A stretch of 64,000 bases of DNA, taken from contig CM043942.1 in assembly GCA_014529385.2 (NCBI GenBank), forward strand, positions 51,838,274 through 51,902,273, read 5' to 3'. The position numbers and the translations under genes are program-made. The notes below the pieces were generated by a model. It was given only the letters and a program-made list of their open reading frames with translations. It had not been told where the DNA came from and searched no databases. Positions within the stretch are counted from its first letter, which is position 1; each line of letters opens with the position of its first letter. This document shows positions 9,665-22,257 of this stretch, one piece after another. This DNA comes from Adiantum capillus-veneris (lineage: Eukaryota; Streptophyta; Polypodiopsida; Polypodiales; Pteridaceae).

Positions 9665-10953
9665 TCAGTCCACAAAGGGGAGTAAGCCCAAAGCTTTGTG
9701 GAAAGCTTCAAGCTCCTCACGAGACAATGCCTTTGTGAAAAGATCTGCAAGGTTGTCCTGTGTTGGCACATAAGCCAAGCTGATCTCTCCTGCTGAGAGA
9801 CTCTCCCTGACATAGTGGTAATGCACCTCAATGTGCTTTGTGCGAGCATGAAAAACTGGTTTCCTCGCAAACTGCCAATGCGCTCTGACTGTCATTGTAG
9901 ATAGTGTTGGCAGTGTCCTGTCCAACACCCAAATCATCCATAAGGCGTATGAGCCATACACACGCAACCATAGCTGTGAAGACTGCCCTATACTCAGCCT
10001 CACAACTCAAAGTGGCCACAGTAGGTTGCTTCTTGCTCAACCATGATATACATGAACTGCCAAGCATGAAACAAAAACTACTTGTGGACACTCGCGTGTC
10101 AAAACAACCAGCCCAATCTGAGTCCGAAAAAGCATGTAAGTCTGGCGGCAATGATCCCCCCTTGGGATAAAACAAGCCAAGATGTAAAGTGCCACTAAGG
10201 TAGTGGAAAATCCTCTTGACAGTGTGTCAATGCTTAGACCCTGGGCTATGCATAAATCTGCTGACCTGTGAGACTGCAAACTGAATATCTAGCCTCGTGT
10301 TGCATACATAAATGAGGCAGCCAATAGCAGTTTGGTAAAGAGTGACATCAGCAGGATCAAAAGCATCATGTAGACTCAACTTCAAACCTGTTTCCATGGG
10401 AGTGGCAGGTCTGACACAAGGCAATACCACCATCACACTGCTTAAACTGTATACCCAAGTAATGATGCAACAACCCCAAATCTTTCATCTTGAAAGTAGC
10501 ATTCAAATCAGCCTTAAATTCAGCAATATGTCTCTCATTTGGTCCAGTGATCATTTAGCCAAATGAGTGTCAGCTTTCTCATACCAAGCACGAGGAGATT
10601 GCTTCAACCCATACAAAGCTTTTCTTACATCTGCACACTTTGTCCTCTTGTCCTTTTATGACAAAACTGCGAGGCTGCGTTACATAAACTTCCTCAAATA
10701 TGTCACCATTCAAGAAAGCAGTAACAATGTCTGATTGATGTACATCCCAACCAAAATGAGTTGCCAATGCACATAGAAAACGTATAGTAGTCATACGACA
10801 AGTGGGATAAAAAGTCTCTTCATAATCAATGCCTTTTTGATGTGCATAACCCTTTGCAACAAGTCGAGCCTTATGGCGATCGATCTCACCATCCGGCTTG
10901 CGTTTTAACTTGTAAACCCACTTCGTACCAATGGCCTTTTTGCCAGGAGGCAA
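9665..10953 (-). pseudogene. Copia element 2 RT and RNase H, catalytic YVDD region deleted
   Basis: RT begins KKAIGTKWVYKLKRKPDGEI and keeps the AFLNGD region and the KALYGLKQSPRAWYEK motif (10570-10620). The next recognisable residues are ITGPNERHIAEFK, which normally follow YVDD. The segment carrying the catalytic Asp pair is absent, with the joint near 10559. RNase H remains include SDSDWAGCFDTR, CEAEYRAV, YNDSQSAL and RTKHIEVHYHYVRE, spread over two or three frames. The stop is at 9665. This copy cannot make a working RT. Confidence 0.88.
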
Positions 10954-10959
10954 ATCACA

Positions 10960-12034
10960 TAAAGTCCATGTGTCATTTTTATAAGTGCATCATATTCTGA
11001 TTGCATGGCAGCCATCCAATTTTTTGAATTTTGTGCTTCATCAAAAGACAGAAGCTCCTCAACATCATGTAAACTAGACACAGCCAAAGCATAACAATCT
11101 GATGCATAAGATGCATGGCGAGAGCCTGAACGAGTACGAATAGACAAAGGTGCATCCAACTTACTGTCATGCAAAGTGTGCACCAGCCATTTTGGCATAC
11201 CTCTAGCCTGCTCATTTTCAGCCCTTTCCTCATCAAGTACATCATGTACATCTGCATCAGTAATAGGCTGATCTGTAACATTTTCAGAAACCCCCATAGG
11301 CTGTACATTTGCCTCATTGGAACTTACATTCGTATTTCCACCACTGAAAAGAGGCAACAAAGTGTCATAAATGTCCTGTGAGCTTACATTACTGTCTCTA
11401 GTACATGACAGCAAGTGCTGAACAGAATCTTCCACAAACACTACATCCCGAGAAACCAGAATACGTTTTGTTTGCGGATGATACAACCTGTAACCTTTGC
11501 TTTCAGCACTATAACCAACAAAAATACATTTGACAGCCTTATCATCCAATTTTCTGCGCTGCACTTGTGGCACCAAAGCATATGCCAAACAGCCAAAAAC
11601 ACGCATGTGCTCAATAGAAGGCTTTCCATCATGCCATGCTTCATATGGAGTAATAGACTGCAAAGATTTTGTAGGACACCTGTTAAGTACATAAGTGGCA
11701 CACATGATGGCCTCAAGCCAAAAAGAATGCGGCAAAGATTGACTTTTGACCATACATCGTGCCATTTCCGTCAGTGACCTGTTTTTCCTCTCAGCAACAC
11801 CATTTTGCTGAGGTGTATAAGGCACTGTACATTGGTGTTTTATCCCACGACTAGCCAGAAATGCATTAAATTCATGAGACATATACTCCCCCCCTTGATC
11901 TGAACGGAGGGTGCCCATAGTACATTTCGAGACATTTTAAGCCATAGCCAAAAATTGTTTGAAGCACATAAAAACTTCGGACTTCGCTTTAAGTGGAAAT
12001 ACCCATGCATGCCTAGAGTAATCATCAATGAAAG
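10960..12034 (-). pseudogene. Copia element 2 integrase and linker
   Basis: From 12034 the frame reads FVTFIDDYSRHAWVFPLKAK (first catalytic Asp region), then after one stop near 11938 LRSDQGGEYMSHEF (second Asp) and QQNGVAERKNRSL (Glu). The later AWHDGKPSIEHMRVFGCLAY and VKCIFVGYSAESKGYRLYHP are typical of the copia integrase C-terminal half. A variable linker leads to RT. The integrase core residues look intact but the frame is interrupted. Confidence 0.88.
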
Positions 12035-13804
12035 TCACGAAGTATAGGTAATTGCCCAAGGACGGAGTTTGCATGGGCCCACAAACATCACTATGCACAA
12101 GCTACAACCTGCATGTGGCCGAACTAAACCATCCTTTGGAAATTTAGAACGCTGCATCTTACCCAAAATACAGCCTTCACAAACATGTTTGACAGGTGCT
12201 TCAAGAGGCGGCAAAGAAGCAACCATATTAGATTTCTGCAAACACAACAAACTGGCAAAATTCGGATGACCAAAACGAGCATGCCAAAGTTTTGCATCTG
12301 AAATAGCCCTTGAATCTGCAACAAGATTTGCAAAATTTTGTCCACACCTGTCATACAAAGTGAGCTTATACAGCCCACGGCACAAAAGCCCAGATGCAAC
12401 AATTTCATCACCAAAACTGAGATCATGAACTGTATATCTGTCATCCACAAATTTGACTAGAAGTCCAAGTCTAGCAAGTGCGGATACAGACAAGAGTTTC
12501 TTCTTGATCCCAGGTACATAAAGTGCATCAACAAGTGTGAAAGAACTGCCATTAGCAGCAGTAAGCACAACCTTTCCAACTCCCTGAACTGGATAAGAGG
12601 CGTTGTTGGTACAAGTGACTGAATTTCCATGAGGGACAGACTCAAGAGAGGTAACTAATTCAAGATGTGAGGTAATGTGCTTTGTAGCACCACTGTCGAA
12701 ATACCACACATGTGAATCTGCAGCAACTGATAAGCATGCATCATGGACAGAAGGCTTGTAAGTGCACTCTGCGCTAAAAGCCCATTCTGCATCAACATCA
12801 GCATTACAGTCTCCTTTCACAGAAGACTCAACAATGGCTGCATTTGTAGTGGAACCAGCATTTGCAGTGGAACCACCCTCTTTCTTCTTAGCCTCTTTGG
12901 CCTTCAACTTAGGACACAACTTGATCAAGTGATCATTGGCTTTATAATAATGGCAACGCATCTTCTTTTTTCCCTTATCACCAGAATTTCCAGACGAATT
13001 GCTGCCAGCAGAAGCATTAGGAACATAATTTTTTCCACTCGCAGTAGAACCATAAGAAGTGGTTGCATTGTTGTTACCACCCTTTCTTTGAGAAGCAATA
13101 AAAGCCTGTTCAACTGCACGCTGCCTAGTCCTGTTTTTTCTGGAAAGTGACTCTTGTAACAGCAATGTGCATAATGCATCAAACTTGACAACTTCTGGAT
13201 TTCCTTGGGTCATAAGTCTCCAAGTACTAGCAAAAGTCTGGTAAGAATCTGGTAAGGCATCAAGAACAGTTTGCACAAGGGAACTGTCTGAAATGACTTC
13301 TCTTGCAGAAATAAGTTACTCATTGATATCCTTGACACTAGCAAGGAAAGTGTCCATATCATCTTCCTCATGCATAATCCTCGACTCCAGCTCTTTACGC
13401 AGCAAAGCAATTTTAGCCTCATTGCGGCTTGCATAAAGACCTGCTAGAATATCCCAAGCCTGTTTTGCAGATTTTGTTGAACGGATGTGAGGAACAATGG
13501 TGCGCTTCACAGACAACGCAATCAATGCATGAGCCTACGCATCCTTAACATCCCAACGAGCTTCTTCTGCCGTAGGCAAAACAACTCTAACAGCTGCAAT
13601 CCTTGCAGCAAGACCTGCAACATCCTCAACATTGCCTACATCCTCAAAACTAGGACGTACATCAATGCCCTACACAATGTTCCAGACACCCTTTGACACA
13701 AGAACATGTTGCATCATATAAGCCCACATAGGGTAGTTGTCCCCATCCAACCTGTCCTCAGCAGCAAACATCTTGAACACATCTGTGTTGTTGTTGTCAG
13801 CCAT
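12035..13804 (-). pseudogene. Copia element 2 gag and protease
   Basis: ATG at 13804 begins MADNNNTDVFKMF, 363 nt inside the 5' LTR. Gag core FAAEDRLDGDNYPMWAYMMQ is followed by at least two in-frame stops, near 13538 and 13316. The zinc knuckle is CHYYKANDHLIKLC, where the second Cys of C-x2-C is Tyr, so zinc binding is probably lost. Retropepsin motif WYFDSGATKHIT and the pre-integrase module (LWHARFGHPNF ... CEGCILGKMQRSKFP) follow. Confidence 0.87.
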
Positions 13805-14152
13805 GGTAAATGCTGCACCTGATGTGAAAACTGCTCGAAAATAGGAGAAATGGAGCGAGAACAACCTGTGCTATATAGCACAAACCGTACAAGACTATAA
13901 GGCACCTGTTATGCAGAAAATGGGATTGACAGAAATTTTGCACAAAATGACGAAATAGCATGTGCAGTACTGCCTGTAGTGGAAACGGAGGCCGAAATGA
14001 GTCCAAATCAAAATTCTGAGCAGACCAAGCTCTATGAGCTTACCCAAAATATTTGTCAACCTGCGAACGCTTGCCAAAGCTCATTGAAATCGGAGAAAGT
14101 GAGCAGGCATGTTCTGGAGCAGCTGGCGACTAAGCCCGGGAGGACGTGACCT

Positions 14153-14164
14153 GCTCTGATACCA
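14153..14164 (-). other. Primer-binding site of copia element 2
   Basis: Minus strand TGGTATCAGAGC two bases after the 5' LTR, initiator tRNA-Met type. Confidence 0.92.
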
Positions 14165-14166
14165 AT

Positions 14167-14393
14167 TGTTGGAATTAGGGTTGCAGAGAAACACACACAG
14201 CTTGGAGAAGATGAAGGAAGCTCAAGGAACACAATAGAGAGTGTGTTACTTAGTGTGCAATTAAAAAATTGATAGCCCTAGAGTGATGGGCGTATATACA
14301 ATGCACGGGGGAAAAAACCTCCTAAAGAGGGAAAAAATGCCCCGGCGGTCCTAGTGTGTTCACACACATCACTACCACATGTATATGGTAACA
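14167..14393 (-). repeat. 5' LTR of copia element 2
   Basis: 227-bp direct repeat of 9363-9589, followed on the right by the target duplication GAGAC. Confidence 0.93.
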
Positions 14394-14398
14394 GAGAC

Positions 14399-15230
14399 CT
14401 GTTGAAGACATGTGGATTCCTTTGTTCTGCCTCTCCAGCTCAATCACCCTATGGATGACGTCACACACTCTTTGTTGCTCTTCCTCTACGCTAGCAGCAC
14501 CCGTTGTGGATTGTAGGACATCTAACCAACCCACGTGATAGATGTGACCTGTGTATAGGTCAGTTAGAGTTTTAGTTTGTAGTTCGTACTCCCAATTCTC
14601 ATTTAGGAACGCTCCATCTAGGATTGAGGTGCTATGGGTGTCCTTTGAACTAGATGCAATGTGTCTCTCTATGGGTTGATCCTTAGTGGTCACTAATTCA
14701 AGAGCACTCGATTGCTCTCCTAGCAAGGATATGGACATAGGGGATTTTTATTTTAACTCTCTTTGTTGCTCCACCTTGCGTAAGCTCTCAATTTCCTTTT
14801 CCCTAGCCGCAATGATATATCACTCAACCTCTTGCACTTTGGCAAGGCTTCTACCATCAGGTAATATAATCTGGAATAGCTCTGAAGAGTCAAAGGGTGC
14901 AGTGAATAGAGTATTTACATGCATACTCTGCAAGAGCATGCGGTTTACGTTGGTCATGAATGGAGAATTTACTTCCCCACCCCCCTCATTTATATCGTTA
15001 GCTCCATGTTCGGAGCGAGTGGCTCTACTAAAGGTTTCCTTCTAGTGACTAAGCACGCTCGGCCCGGACCATGGGCCCATGGCATGCATGTCTTGGCTTG
15101 AGCTATCAGGATTAGACATTGGGTAACCCTCCATGACATTGTAGTCAAAGGAAGAGTCACTAGACGTAATATGCGGGTCCTGAGTGGTACTACCTAGGTT
15201 CCCGCTAGGGCCCGGAACCTAAGGTAGGTG
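14399..15230 (-). pseudogene. gag of the minus-strand gypsy element, segment 1 (N-terminal part)
   Basis: Reading leftwards from about 15230 there is a Ser/Asp-rich start (FDYNVMEGYPMSNPDSSS) followed by a Leu/Glu-rich stretch that looks coiled-coil (AAREKEIESLRKVEQQREL). The open part covers 14738-14399 and includes VIHRVIELERQNKGIHM. At least three in-frame stops occur, near 15044, 14821 and 14752. The frame continues on the far side of the copia insertion at 9357. Assignment as gag rests on its position after the LTR and primer site and on zinc knuckles further on; no capsid signature is clear to me. Confidence 0.6.
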
Positions 15231-16054
15231 GGTATCGAGAACTCGCGTAAGTCGAAATGCTCGCTAGTTGCTCGGCCTCTAGCACACGACTAGAGTGCAG
15301 ATGCATGTGCCTTTGGCACCCTACAAGCGTCGGCGAATACCCTCAAAGGTTAACCGCTTGGATTTTTGGGCGTTTTGCACCCCTTTTTCACTCATTTTGA
15401 TGTTTTTTAATGTCTTTTTACGATTGATTTTTTTATTAGAGCATGTGATAGCTTGAAATGAGTGTATCTCTCACGGGGTTGTGGTGTGTTTTACAGCACA
15501 ACATTTGGTTATTCGAGCTCCGATGTTCCTCAAAAGGGTCAATTTTTACTTAGACGTGAGGCTAAAATAAGTAATTGCAAAGAGTGACTAAGGCCTGAGC
15601 CTGAGCATGGGCTTGGGCTTGGGCTTGGGCTTGGGCTTGGGAAATGTTCCTGATCCCAGTCCTACCCTTTTTTTTTGGAATAAAGTTGTGGCGGTCGCAC
15701 TGTGCGCGTGAGCACACACACACTTAACCATCCTATTTGCAACTAATAGAGCTACCGTTACACACTAGCAGAGTACTACAGCAACTAATTAACTAATAGA
15801 TCTACTTATTGTACCTTATAGATCTAACATTAGAGATCTAATACTAATACCTTAAAGCTAACACCTTATGAACAGAAAACAGTACATTGCAGCAAAAAAC
15901 TAACACCTTATTAACAGAAAATAGTACACTGTAGCAAAAACAAACTTCACAAATCCTTCTCAACAGCCACACGCCTTCTTTCTCTACCTTTCCTACGTTT
16001 CACATTGCACCACAAAGCAGCATAGAGTGCTATTCGAGCTTAGTGCAGGGCATT
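15231..16054 (-). other. Gag leader of the minus-strand gypsy element, no ORF
   Basis: This is the untranslated stretch between the primer site and the first recognisable gag codons. It holds AT-rich sequence, a short GGGCTT hexamer repeat near 15609-15643 and no open frame that I can support. Confidence 0.5.
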
Positions 16055-16072
16055 TCCCCGACAGCAGCGCCA
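16055..16072 (-). other. Primer-binding site, tRNA-Asp-like
   Basis: Read on the minus strand this is TGGCGCTGCTGTCGGGGA, starting with the TGG that pairs to a tRNA CCA end. It is close to the tRNA-Asp type site of plant gypsy elements (from memory of the family) and lies four bases from the LTR end. Confidence 0.7.
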
Positions 16073-16076
16073 AAAA

Positions 16077-16292
16077 TGGGCGCATCTGTCGCACGTGTCA
16101 AAGCAAGGGACTTGCCGTACACTTTGTGCGAGCCACAAATGGATGCAAGCACACAACCAAACTAATCTAGCAAGCTCAAAAGAGCAAGGGTGTGCCACTC
16201 CTGCCCTACGCTCACCTTCGTGGAGAATTCCTCGCCGCAAAGAAGAGGGAGCTACTGTCGTGCCACGCTCAACCACCTCACCGTTTCCATGC

Positions 16293-16381
<89 letters not shown>

Positions 16382-16526
16382 GCACACACACACACACACA
16401 CAAGGAGATGAAGAAGAAGATGGAGATGGAGCAAGAGCACTTTTCAATTGCACAAATGAGAGAATAAGTGATTTTTAGGTTTAGGTGACTTTTATATGAG
16501 CTCACCCATTCACACTTGGGCGCCCA
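16077..16526 (-). repeat. 5' LTR of the minus-strand gypsy element
   Basis: On the plus strand this block begins TGGGCGC and ends GCGCCCA, a 7-bp inverted terminus with the TG...CA ends expected of an LTR. It sits 4 nt from the primer-binding site. A long CT tract (about 16293-16379) and a CA tract (16382-16402) lie inside it. The partner LTR is outside the window, so the right boundary rests only on the inverted terminus. Confidence 0.65.
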
Positions 16527-19074
16527 TGCTTAGCCAACTAACCCTTGAATGTTCCAGTTAGAGTGCACCTCTCATCGCCGATCACTCTAACCCTTTTCCT
16601 ATTGGACCGACAAGCTTGGCCCATGACTACTAGAAGTGGACGCCGGTGGTTAACATCATTGGAAGGACACCTCAACGTTTCCTCAACTGTTGAGTTCTCT
16701 TTTTATTGACTAAAATTAGAAAGAATAACTTTGGTGTTTAATAATAAAAATAATTAATGAGCACCATGATTGAGTTGGGTGGGTCGAGGAAAGGCTTGCA
16801 AGGCGAGGGTATGCTAAGTGAGGGGATAAGGTGAGGGTATCCTAGGTGAGTGGGGATAGATGAGGCCACGTAGGGTCTTGTGATTGGAGCGTTATCAGGT
16901 GGAGCTCAAGAAGCCCCCCCTATAAAACTTATAGGGTGGTCATAAGTGGAGACCTCTTTTCGCTCGCCTACTCCCGCTTTGTGAGACCTCTGTGTCTGCA
17001 TTACTTTTGGGTTCCGAGCCCGTGTCTGAGCTTGCACGATGAAGACTAAAGCTTTGTTTGTTATGTTTTAGGTTAGGCTTCTGTTTGTAGAACGTTTGCC
17101 TGCTGTTCAGTGACGTCCGTGAGCTTATTTGCACAGATGGCATGAGTACCTGCTGGCCTTGTTTTTTTTGATTTGCTGCTTGTGGTAGCCATCTAGGCGT
17201 TTGAAGGCACGCGCGTATCCTCAGTCGGTCTTTCCATGTGTGTCTTAACTCGTTGTTCGACAGGGGATGTGTCATTGCTCCTCGAGTAAGCTGCCGAACC
17301 CTGCGCACGTTTCTCTGCTTGTGTTTTGGTGTTCCGTGTTAGGTGCTGCTTGCGTTAAGCACTAGGGTTTGTCATGTGGACAGCGATGGTTTCGCCCCTG
17401 TTTTGTTCTCGAAGCACTGTTGTTGGTGCTGCGACTCGCTGATTCCGGCCAATTTATGCTTGCCCTCTGTCGAAGCACTGTCTCTGAAGAATGCTGCTTC
17501 GGCCCGATTCATGCCTGCCCTCTATCGTCCTGATGTGTGCTACCCGTGAGAAGAATGATGCCCCATTGTTCCATGCGATGGGAGGCATGTCATGCTTGAC
17601 CTCTACTCGTCTGATGTATTCTACCCGTGAGGAGGACGGTGCCAGCTCTGTTAGATAGCGGAAATCATGTGAAATAGGCTGATGCAGGTGGTTGTTTAAG
17701 TCCTTTTTGGTTGTTGCTAAAAGGTTTGAGCATCTGAATGTCTACATGTTTGTATATTGGCAGTGGATTGCTGGGTATCAGCTACAATGCGCGGGAACAG
17801 CAGAAATCATGTGGATGGAAATCTTTCAAGATGGTGCAGCTTTCGCTTCGTTTTTGTTCTATGATTGTATGCAGATTATTATTGCAAATATTGGGTTCTT
17901 TTCTGGATGGAGGGTTATCTGTACCTTTTCCAGGTTGCTGGCAGAATTAACAGGATTGGAGTATCTATGTTTCTTACTCTGTCTGTGGCTTGTTGATGTA
18001 ATATGGATTTGTTTTGTGAAAGTCTCACATTCATATCTGTCAATTAACACTGTTTATATATTCGATGTCATGCAAGTTAGCTGTGCTGGGTGAAATTTGT
18101 GTATGGTTTGTGTTATGCTTAACATGCTCTGGTTTTTCTGTGAATTTTGTAACAAGTTTCTGGCGTTTGTGATTTGGCATGCTATATAGAAATGTAATTT
18201 GGTGTTTGTTTGCAGCCTTCAGTTTTGGTGTATGGCATATGTAGGTCTGCGTCATTGCAGATAGAAGTTGTGATACTCGAAAAAGTCTAGCCCTGAGCTA
18301 GCTTTATTTGAACGGATAATATTTTGAAGAAGCAGTTTCTATTTTCTTGTTATTATTTTTGAACAATATTTTGGATTGTTGTTTCTGCTGTGGGTTCGTT
18401 GCGGATATGAAAGTGACCATATGGTGTTTTGATTGAGCTTGGGTTTATATTTTTAAATCGAGTTTGGTCCTTGATGTATTATATCTTTCTGTATGTCTGA
18501 TAAATGCCTTGTTAACAGTGAAAAATCTTATCGGCTTTTGTTTTTAGCTTGGATATTCTCACATATCCCGGTGCCAGCTGTCACCCACCGTAAAGAAGAA
18601 ACTTGTTTGCCTCGATTTGCCAATTTTGTTTATTATTATCTTCTCTCACTAGAAAGTGGCTTTTAAAAGACCTGAATTGTAGCCTTCTCTCTCTAGAGAT
18701 CCGCTTTTAAGACCTGGATATTTAGCTTATGATTGTCCAGCTTATTTTCTTAATATCCATCACGTTTGCATTCTTTATAAAAGCCTCTAGCCATCCAGTT
18801 ATATATAGAGTTTGCAAGGCATTTTCTGCTCCTCTGGTCTTCCTGATAACGTGCTGGGATATTTCTGCTGTGTTGTTGTTTCCTCACTTCAGCTCTCCCT
18901 TTTGTGGACTTGTACTATCAAGTCTCAGCTCTACCTACATACCAGGTCTCCATGGATCATCCAATGTCTGGTTAGGGCCTTTTGAACTCGTCTCTATTGA
19001 GTTTTGAGCTATTGTTACACGTTTTGCCTTGATTTCTTGCTCGAAACTTATAATACATTCTTACCGATCCTAAC
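16527..19074. other. No gene seen; T-rich leader or intron-like DNA before the RPA-like gene
   Basis: Only short open frames without recognisable similarity. The stretch 17000-19000 is T-rich with many GT and AG, as in plant introns or 5' leaders, and could belong to the RPA-like gene or to the left part of the Helitron. No splice path can be supported by eye, and I could not locate a Helitron left end. Confidence 0.4.
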
Positions 19075-20552
19075 TTGAATAAGGAGGAACTTGCTTTCGA
19101 TTTTGAAGATGACCTTGAGTGTTCTAATGTGGGTAAAGAGGGTGTGCAAGCTACGATAGACCTTCCTGCTTCCTCTGGTTTGTTAGAGTTACCTGAAACA
19201 CATTTCTCTCCTTCTTTCAAATCCGATTTGTCCCCAAAGCTTTTGAAAAATCTTGCTCCAAAGTTGAAGAGGTCATCCCCTTCTAAAGCCTTAAGAAAAG
19301 CTCTAAGCTATGCACGTGGTAATGTATTTCTATTATGTCCATGATTTGAAGCTTGTCTAAGGTTGTGAATAACATATTTATGTCACAGGCCTCTCTGTAC
19401 AGCCTCGTGACTCGAGCTCCTCTTTTGTCGCACCAAAGGAGAGTGATGAACCAATAAGTGACAACTTTGGCTCGCAATTGGCATTAGTGCCTTCTCTTAG
19501 GGTTTTTTCCATATCAGAGCTTTCTGCTGCTATTACCTTTCGTTTTGCATTTGAGGGAAAAGTGTTATGCAAGTATGGTACTTATAAAATACCTAAAGCT
19601 AGCTATGCGCAACCTTTGAAGGCTGACTTAATAGACAGAGAGTCCAAGAACACTGTCACCTTTGTTGTCACAAAAGTGTTTGTCAATGAGTTTGTTGAAT
19701 CTTTTGAAGTCGGGGAGTTTGTGCGTTGTTTGGGGATATGTGTTCGCTACGTGAGCCGGGCAGGCGCCGGGCGTCTGGCTGTGAGAGGTGTGAAAGAGAG
19801 AGAATGAGAGAAACAGATGCAACTGAATCTGGAAATCACCGTACCCTTCAATTAATTGATTAAAGCTTTGAGTACAACTGAATTCTTAGCCAAGGCGGGC
19901 TGTTAACAGCACCATCACTTGGATCATCTGCTAACTAGGAGTTTAAGCTCCTGTTTACCGGATTAATCGGGCCGTTAACGACACCGGACTTATACAATGC
20001 TTAATCAACCTTCAGACTATTGTTGGTGATGAGATTCCCTTTTGTCGCTTTATCTGTCTCATGTACCTAATTCTACGCATTGCCTCAATCTTTATGCTTC
20101 AATTATTGCCAAATTCTCTGCAAGCTATCTCTATGTAGCATCCTCTGATCGCCTCTGTCGTCCTTTTTATGCTTAATTGAGAGAAAGATTGAGAGAGATC
20201 TTTCAACATCCCCCCCCCCCCGTCTTTCTCGGTCTTCACCCCCTTCACAGATTCCTCAGTTTTACTCCTTCACTTTCCCTTAAGAGATCTGCCAAACTCG
20301 CCCCGATAGCTTAGGGGTTTGTAGTTGTCCAAGCTCTTCCTTGCTTAGCTTCAAGAACGAGATCGAAAGAGAGTTTGAGAGATCTTTGCCTTGGTCAAGC
20401 TTGCTTGCTTGGACAAGCTTCTTCTCGACCTACTTGCTTGCCTCGACAAGCTTCCTCCCTTGCTTTGCTTGCTTGCCTCGACATGCTCTTCTCGACCTAC
20501 TTGCTTGCCTCGACAAGCTTCCTCCCTTTCTTTGCTTGCTTGCCTCGACAAG

Positions 20553-20612
20553 CTCTTCTCAAGATCCGCTTGCTTGCCTTCTTCCTCCTCGCCTTGGCTT
20601 GCCCCTTGTGAA

Positions 20613-20678
<66 letters not shown>

Positions 20679-20882
20679 TTCGTTGCCGTGTCGTCCCCAA
20701 CACGAACGAGAGAGAGAGAGCGGGAGAGAGAGATCGTTTCTTTTCCTCCTAATCGAGATCCTCTTCATGCTTTGCTTGCTTGCCTCTACAAGCTCTTCTC
20801 GACCCACTTGCTTGCCTCGACAAGCTCTTCTCAAGCTCCGCTTGCTTGCCTTCTTCCTCCTCACCTTGGCTTGCCCCTTGTG

Positions 20883-20960
<78 letters not shown>

Positions 20961-21060
20961 TTCCTTGCCGTGTTGTCCCCAACACAAACGAGAGAGAGAG
21001 AGAGGGAGAGAGAGAGCGTTTCTTTTTCTCCTAATTGAGATCCTCCTCATGCCTCTCTTG
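20553..21060 (+). repeat. Two copies of a ~272-bp tandem repeat with internal GA tracts
   Basis: The block starting ctcttctcaag at 20553 recurs at 20825. Both contain a GA microsatellite (20616-20674 and 20888-20955), then gaaagccttc(g/c)ttgccgtg and cgtttctttt. Upstream, 20390-20550, are shorter repeats of cttgcttgcctcgacaagc. The open frames here encode only low-complexity Leu/Ser or Arg/Glu runs and are not genes. Confidence 0.85.
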
Positions 21061-22257
21061 CTTCCCCCTCGTAACCCTATATTTTTTTCTCTTTACTCAC
21101 CCGGTCTCACTTACCCACAACCTGCACAACGACAGCGCCGTCAGTGACGTGGCGTGGGAGTCCTATTTATGACGTGGGAGGGCCGGGGTTCGACTAGCAT
21201 GAAATTTGCCGTGACAGGCTCTGAAAGTGGTCGCCCTGGGATGTCGAGGAGTTTCCGCTTCACGAGCATGCCTGTCTGAGCCTCAGGGAAGGCGCTGCAA
21301 GCATCATCTCACCCCCTGCGCCCCTTGCTGTCTGCTTGCCCGCCATGCTTTGCTTTTTATTTTTCCCTTACACACTAAAGCCCTTAGTTTATTAAGTGGG
21401 CGGCCAAGGTTGTGGCCCTTGGGCGGCCATTTGAATTGTGAGTATGGGCGGCCATAGCCTTTGTAAGGGCATCACATTTAGCATACATGTCGGCCAAAGC
21501 ACTGCCAAGCACGACATCTCTTTCGAGCAGTCCTTGTCAACAGTCTCATGAGGGATTCTCTCCCCTCGGGGTCAATCCCGCAATCAATGCTTTCCATGAG
21601 ATCACATGAAGCTCTTCAAGCAGTTTTTGTACTTAATGAGACGTACATACACCACATTTGACGTACATGTAGCTGCTATCAATGCACTGTCAGAGATAAT
21701 ATTTTGGACAAGATTCTCTTCGAACACTTACTTTGCTGCACTCCAATCGAGCGGACCGAGCTGGTACGAAGCCGGCCCCCGGTGAATCTTTAACGGCTAA
21801 TATCTTGGCAACCGAGACTCCGATCACTGCTCTGAAAAGACCGACGTGCTCCACAAAGTGAGCACTTCAATCCCATGCATTCATTTTATTTTTGTCACCT
21901 CAGTTGCAGTTGCCCAATCCGGTACGGATCTTGCAGTTGCCCAATCCAGTACGGATCTGCAATCGACTCAAACTTCAATATGCCATAACTTCTTCACCGT
22001 AGCTCCAATCGACGAGCCGTAAAGACAGGCCAGTAGAGCACTTTAAGCACTACAATTCTATATCATAAACTCCCATCTGTGCTCACTTCAAGAATAGTCA
22101 TTTCTGGAATCATTAAGGTATCAGTTGGCCTTTTAAAGCCGCATCTGGCATACATTAATCATTAAACTTGGCCTGTTAACAAGCCCTGATCATTGACCAT
22201 TAAATGTGTAGGCTTCAAAGAAGCTTAGCTTGCATTTGTCTGCTCTGTTTCTCTACA

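Larger units (their letters stand above)
9363..14393 (-). mobile_element. Ty1/copia element 2, broken, complete with both LTRs
   Basis: Two 227-bp LTRs (9363-9589 and 14167-14393) in direct orientation, ends TGTT...AACA, and a 5-bp duplication GAGAC at 9358-9362 and 14394-14398. On the minus strand the primer site (14153-14164) follows the 5' LTR and a polypurine tract (9590-9600) precedes the 3' LTR. The gag, protease, integrase, RT and RNase H remains are in copia order. The LTRs differ at roughly nine positions by eye, so it is older than copia 1. Confidence 0.94.
1..16526 (-). mobile_element. Old Ty3/gypsy LTR retrotransposon, 5' LTR plus decayed gag, cut by three later insertions
   Basis: On the minus strand, in order, I see an LTR, a primer-binding site, an untranslated leader of about 0.8 kb and a long decayed gag with several zinc knuckles. 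The pol region and the 3' LTR would lie left of the window. The element is interrupted by insertions at 688-5844, 6526-8245 and 9363-14393. Each is flanked by a short direct repeat, and the gag frame is in register on either side of each one. The primer site resembles the tRNA-Asp type used by many plant Ty3/gypsy elements. Lineage (Tat or Athila-like) is inference because no RT is visible. Confidence 0.8.

Noticed and set aside
15605-15645. GGGCTT hexamer array as interstitial telomere repeat
   Set aside because: The plant telomere unit is TTTAGGG; this hexamer differs and is only about five copies long.
16095-16505. Overlapping open frames on both strands encoding Ser/Leu or Arg/Glu runs
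   Set aside because: They are translations of a CT/GA microsatellite inside an LTR; no real protein content.
20341-21050. Frames of up to 215 codons with repeated Leu/Ala/Cys-rich and Arg/Glu stretches
   Set aside because: They follow the 272-bp tandem repeat and GA tracts in several frames at once, inside an LTR-like block.
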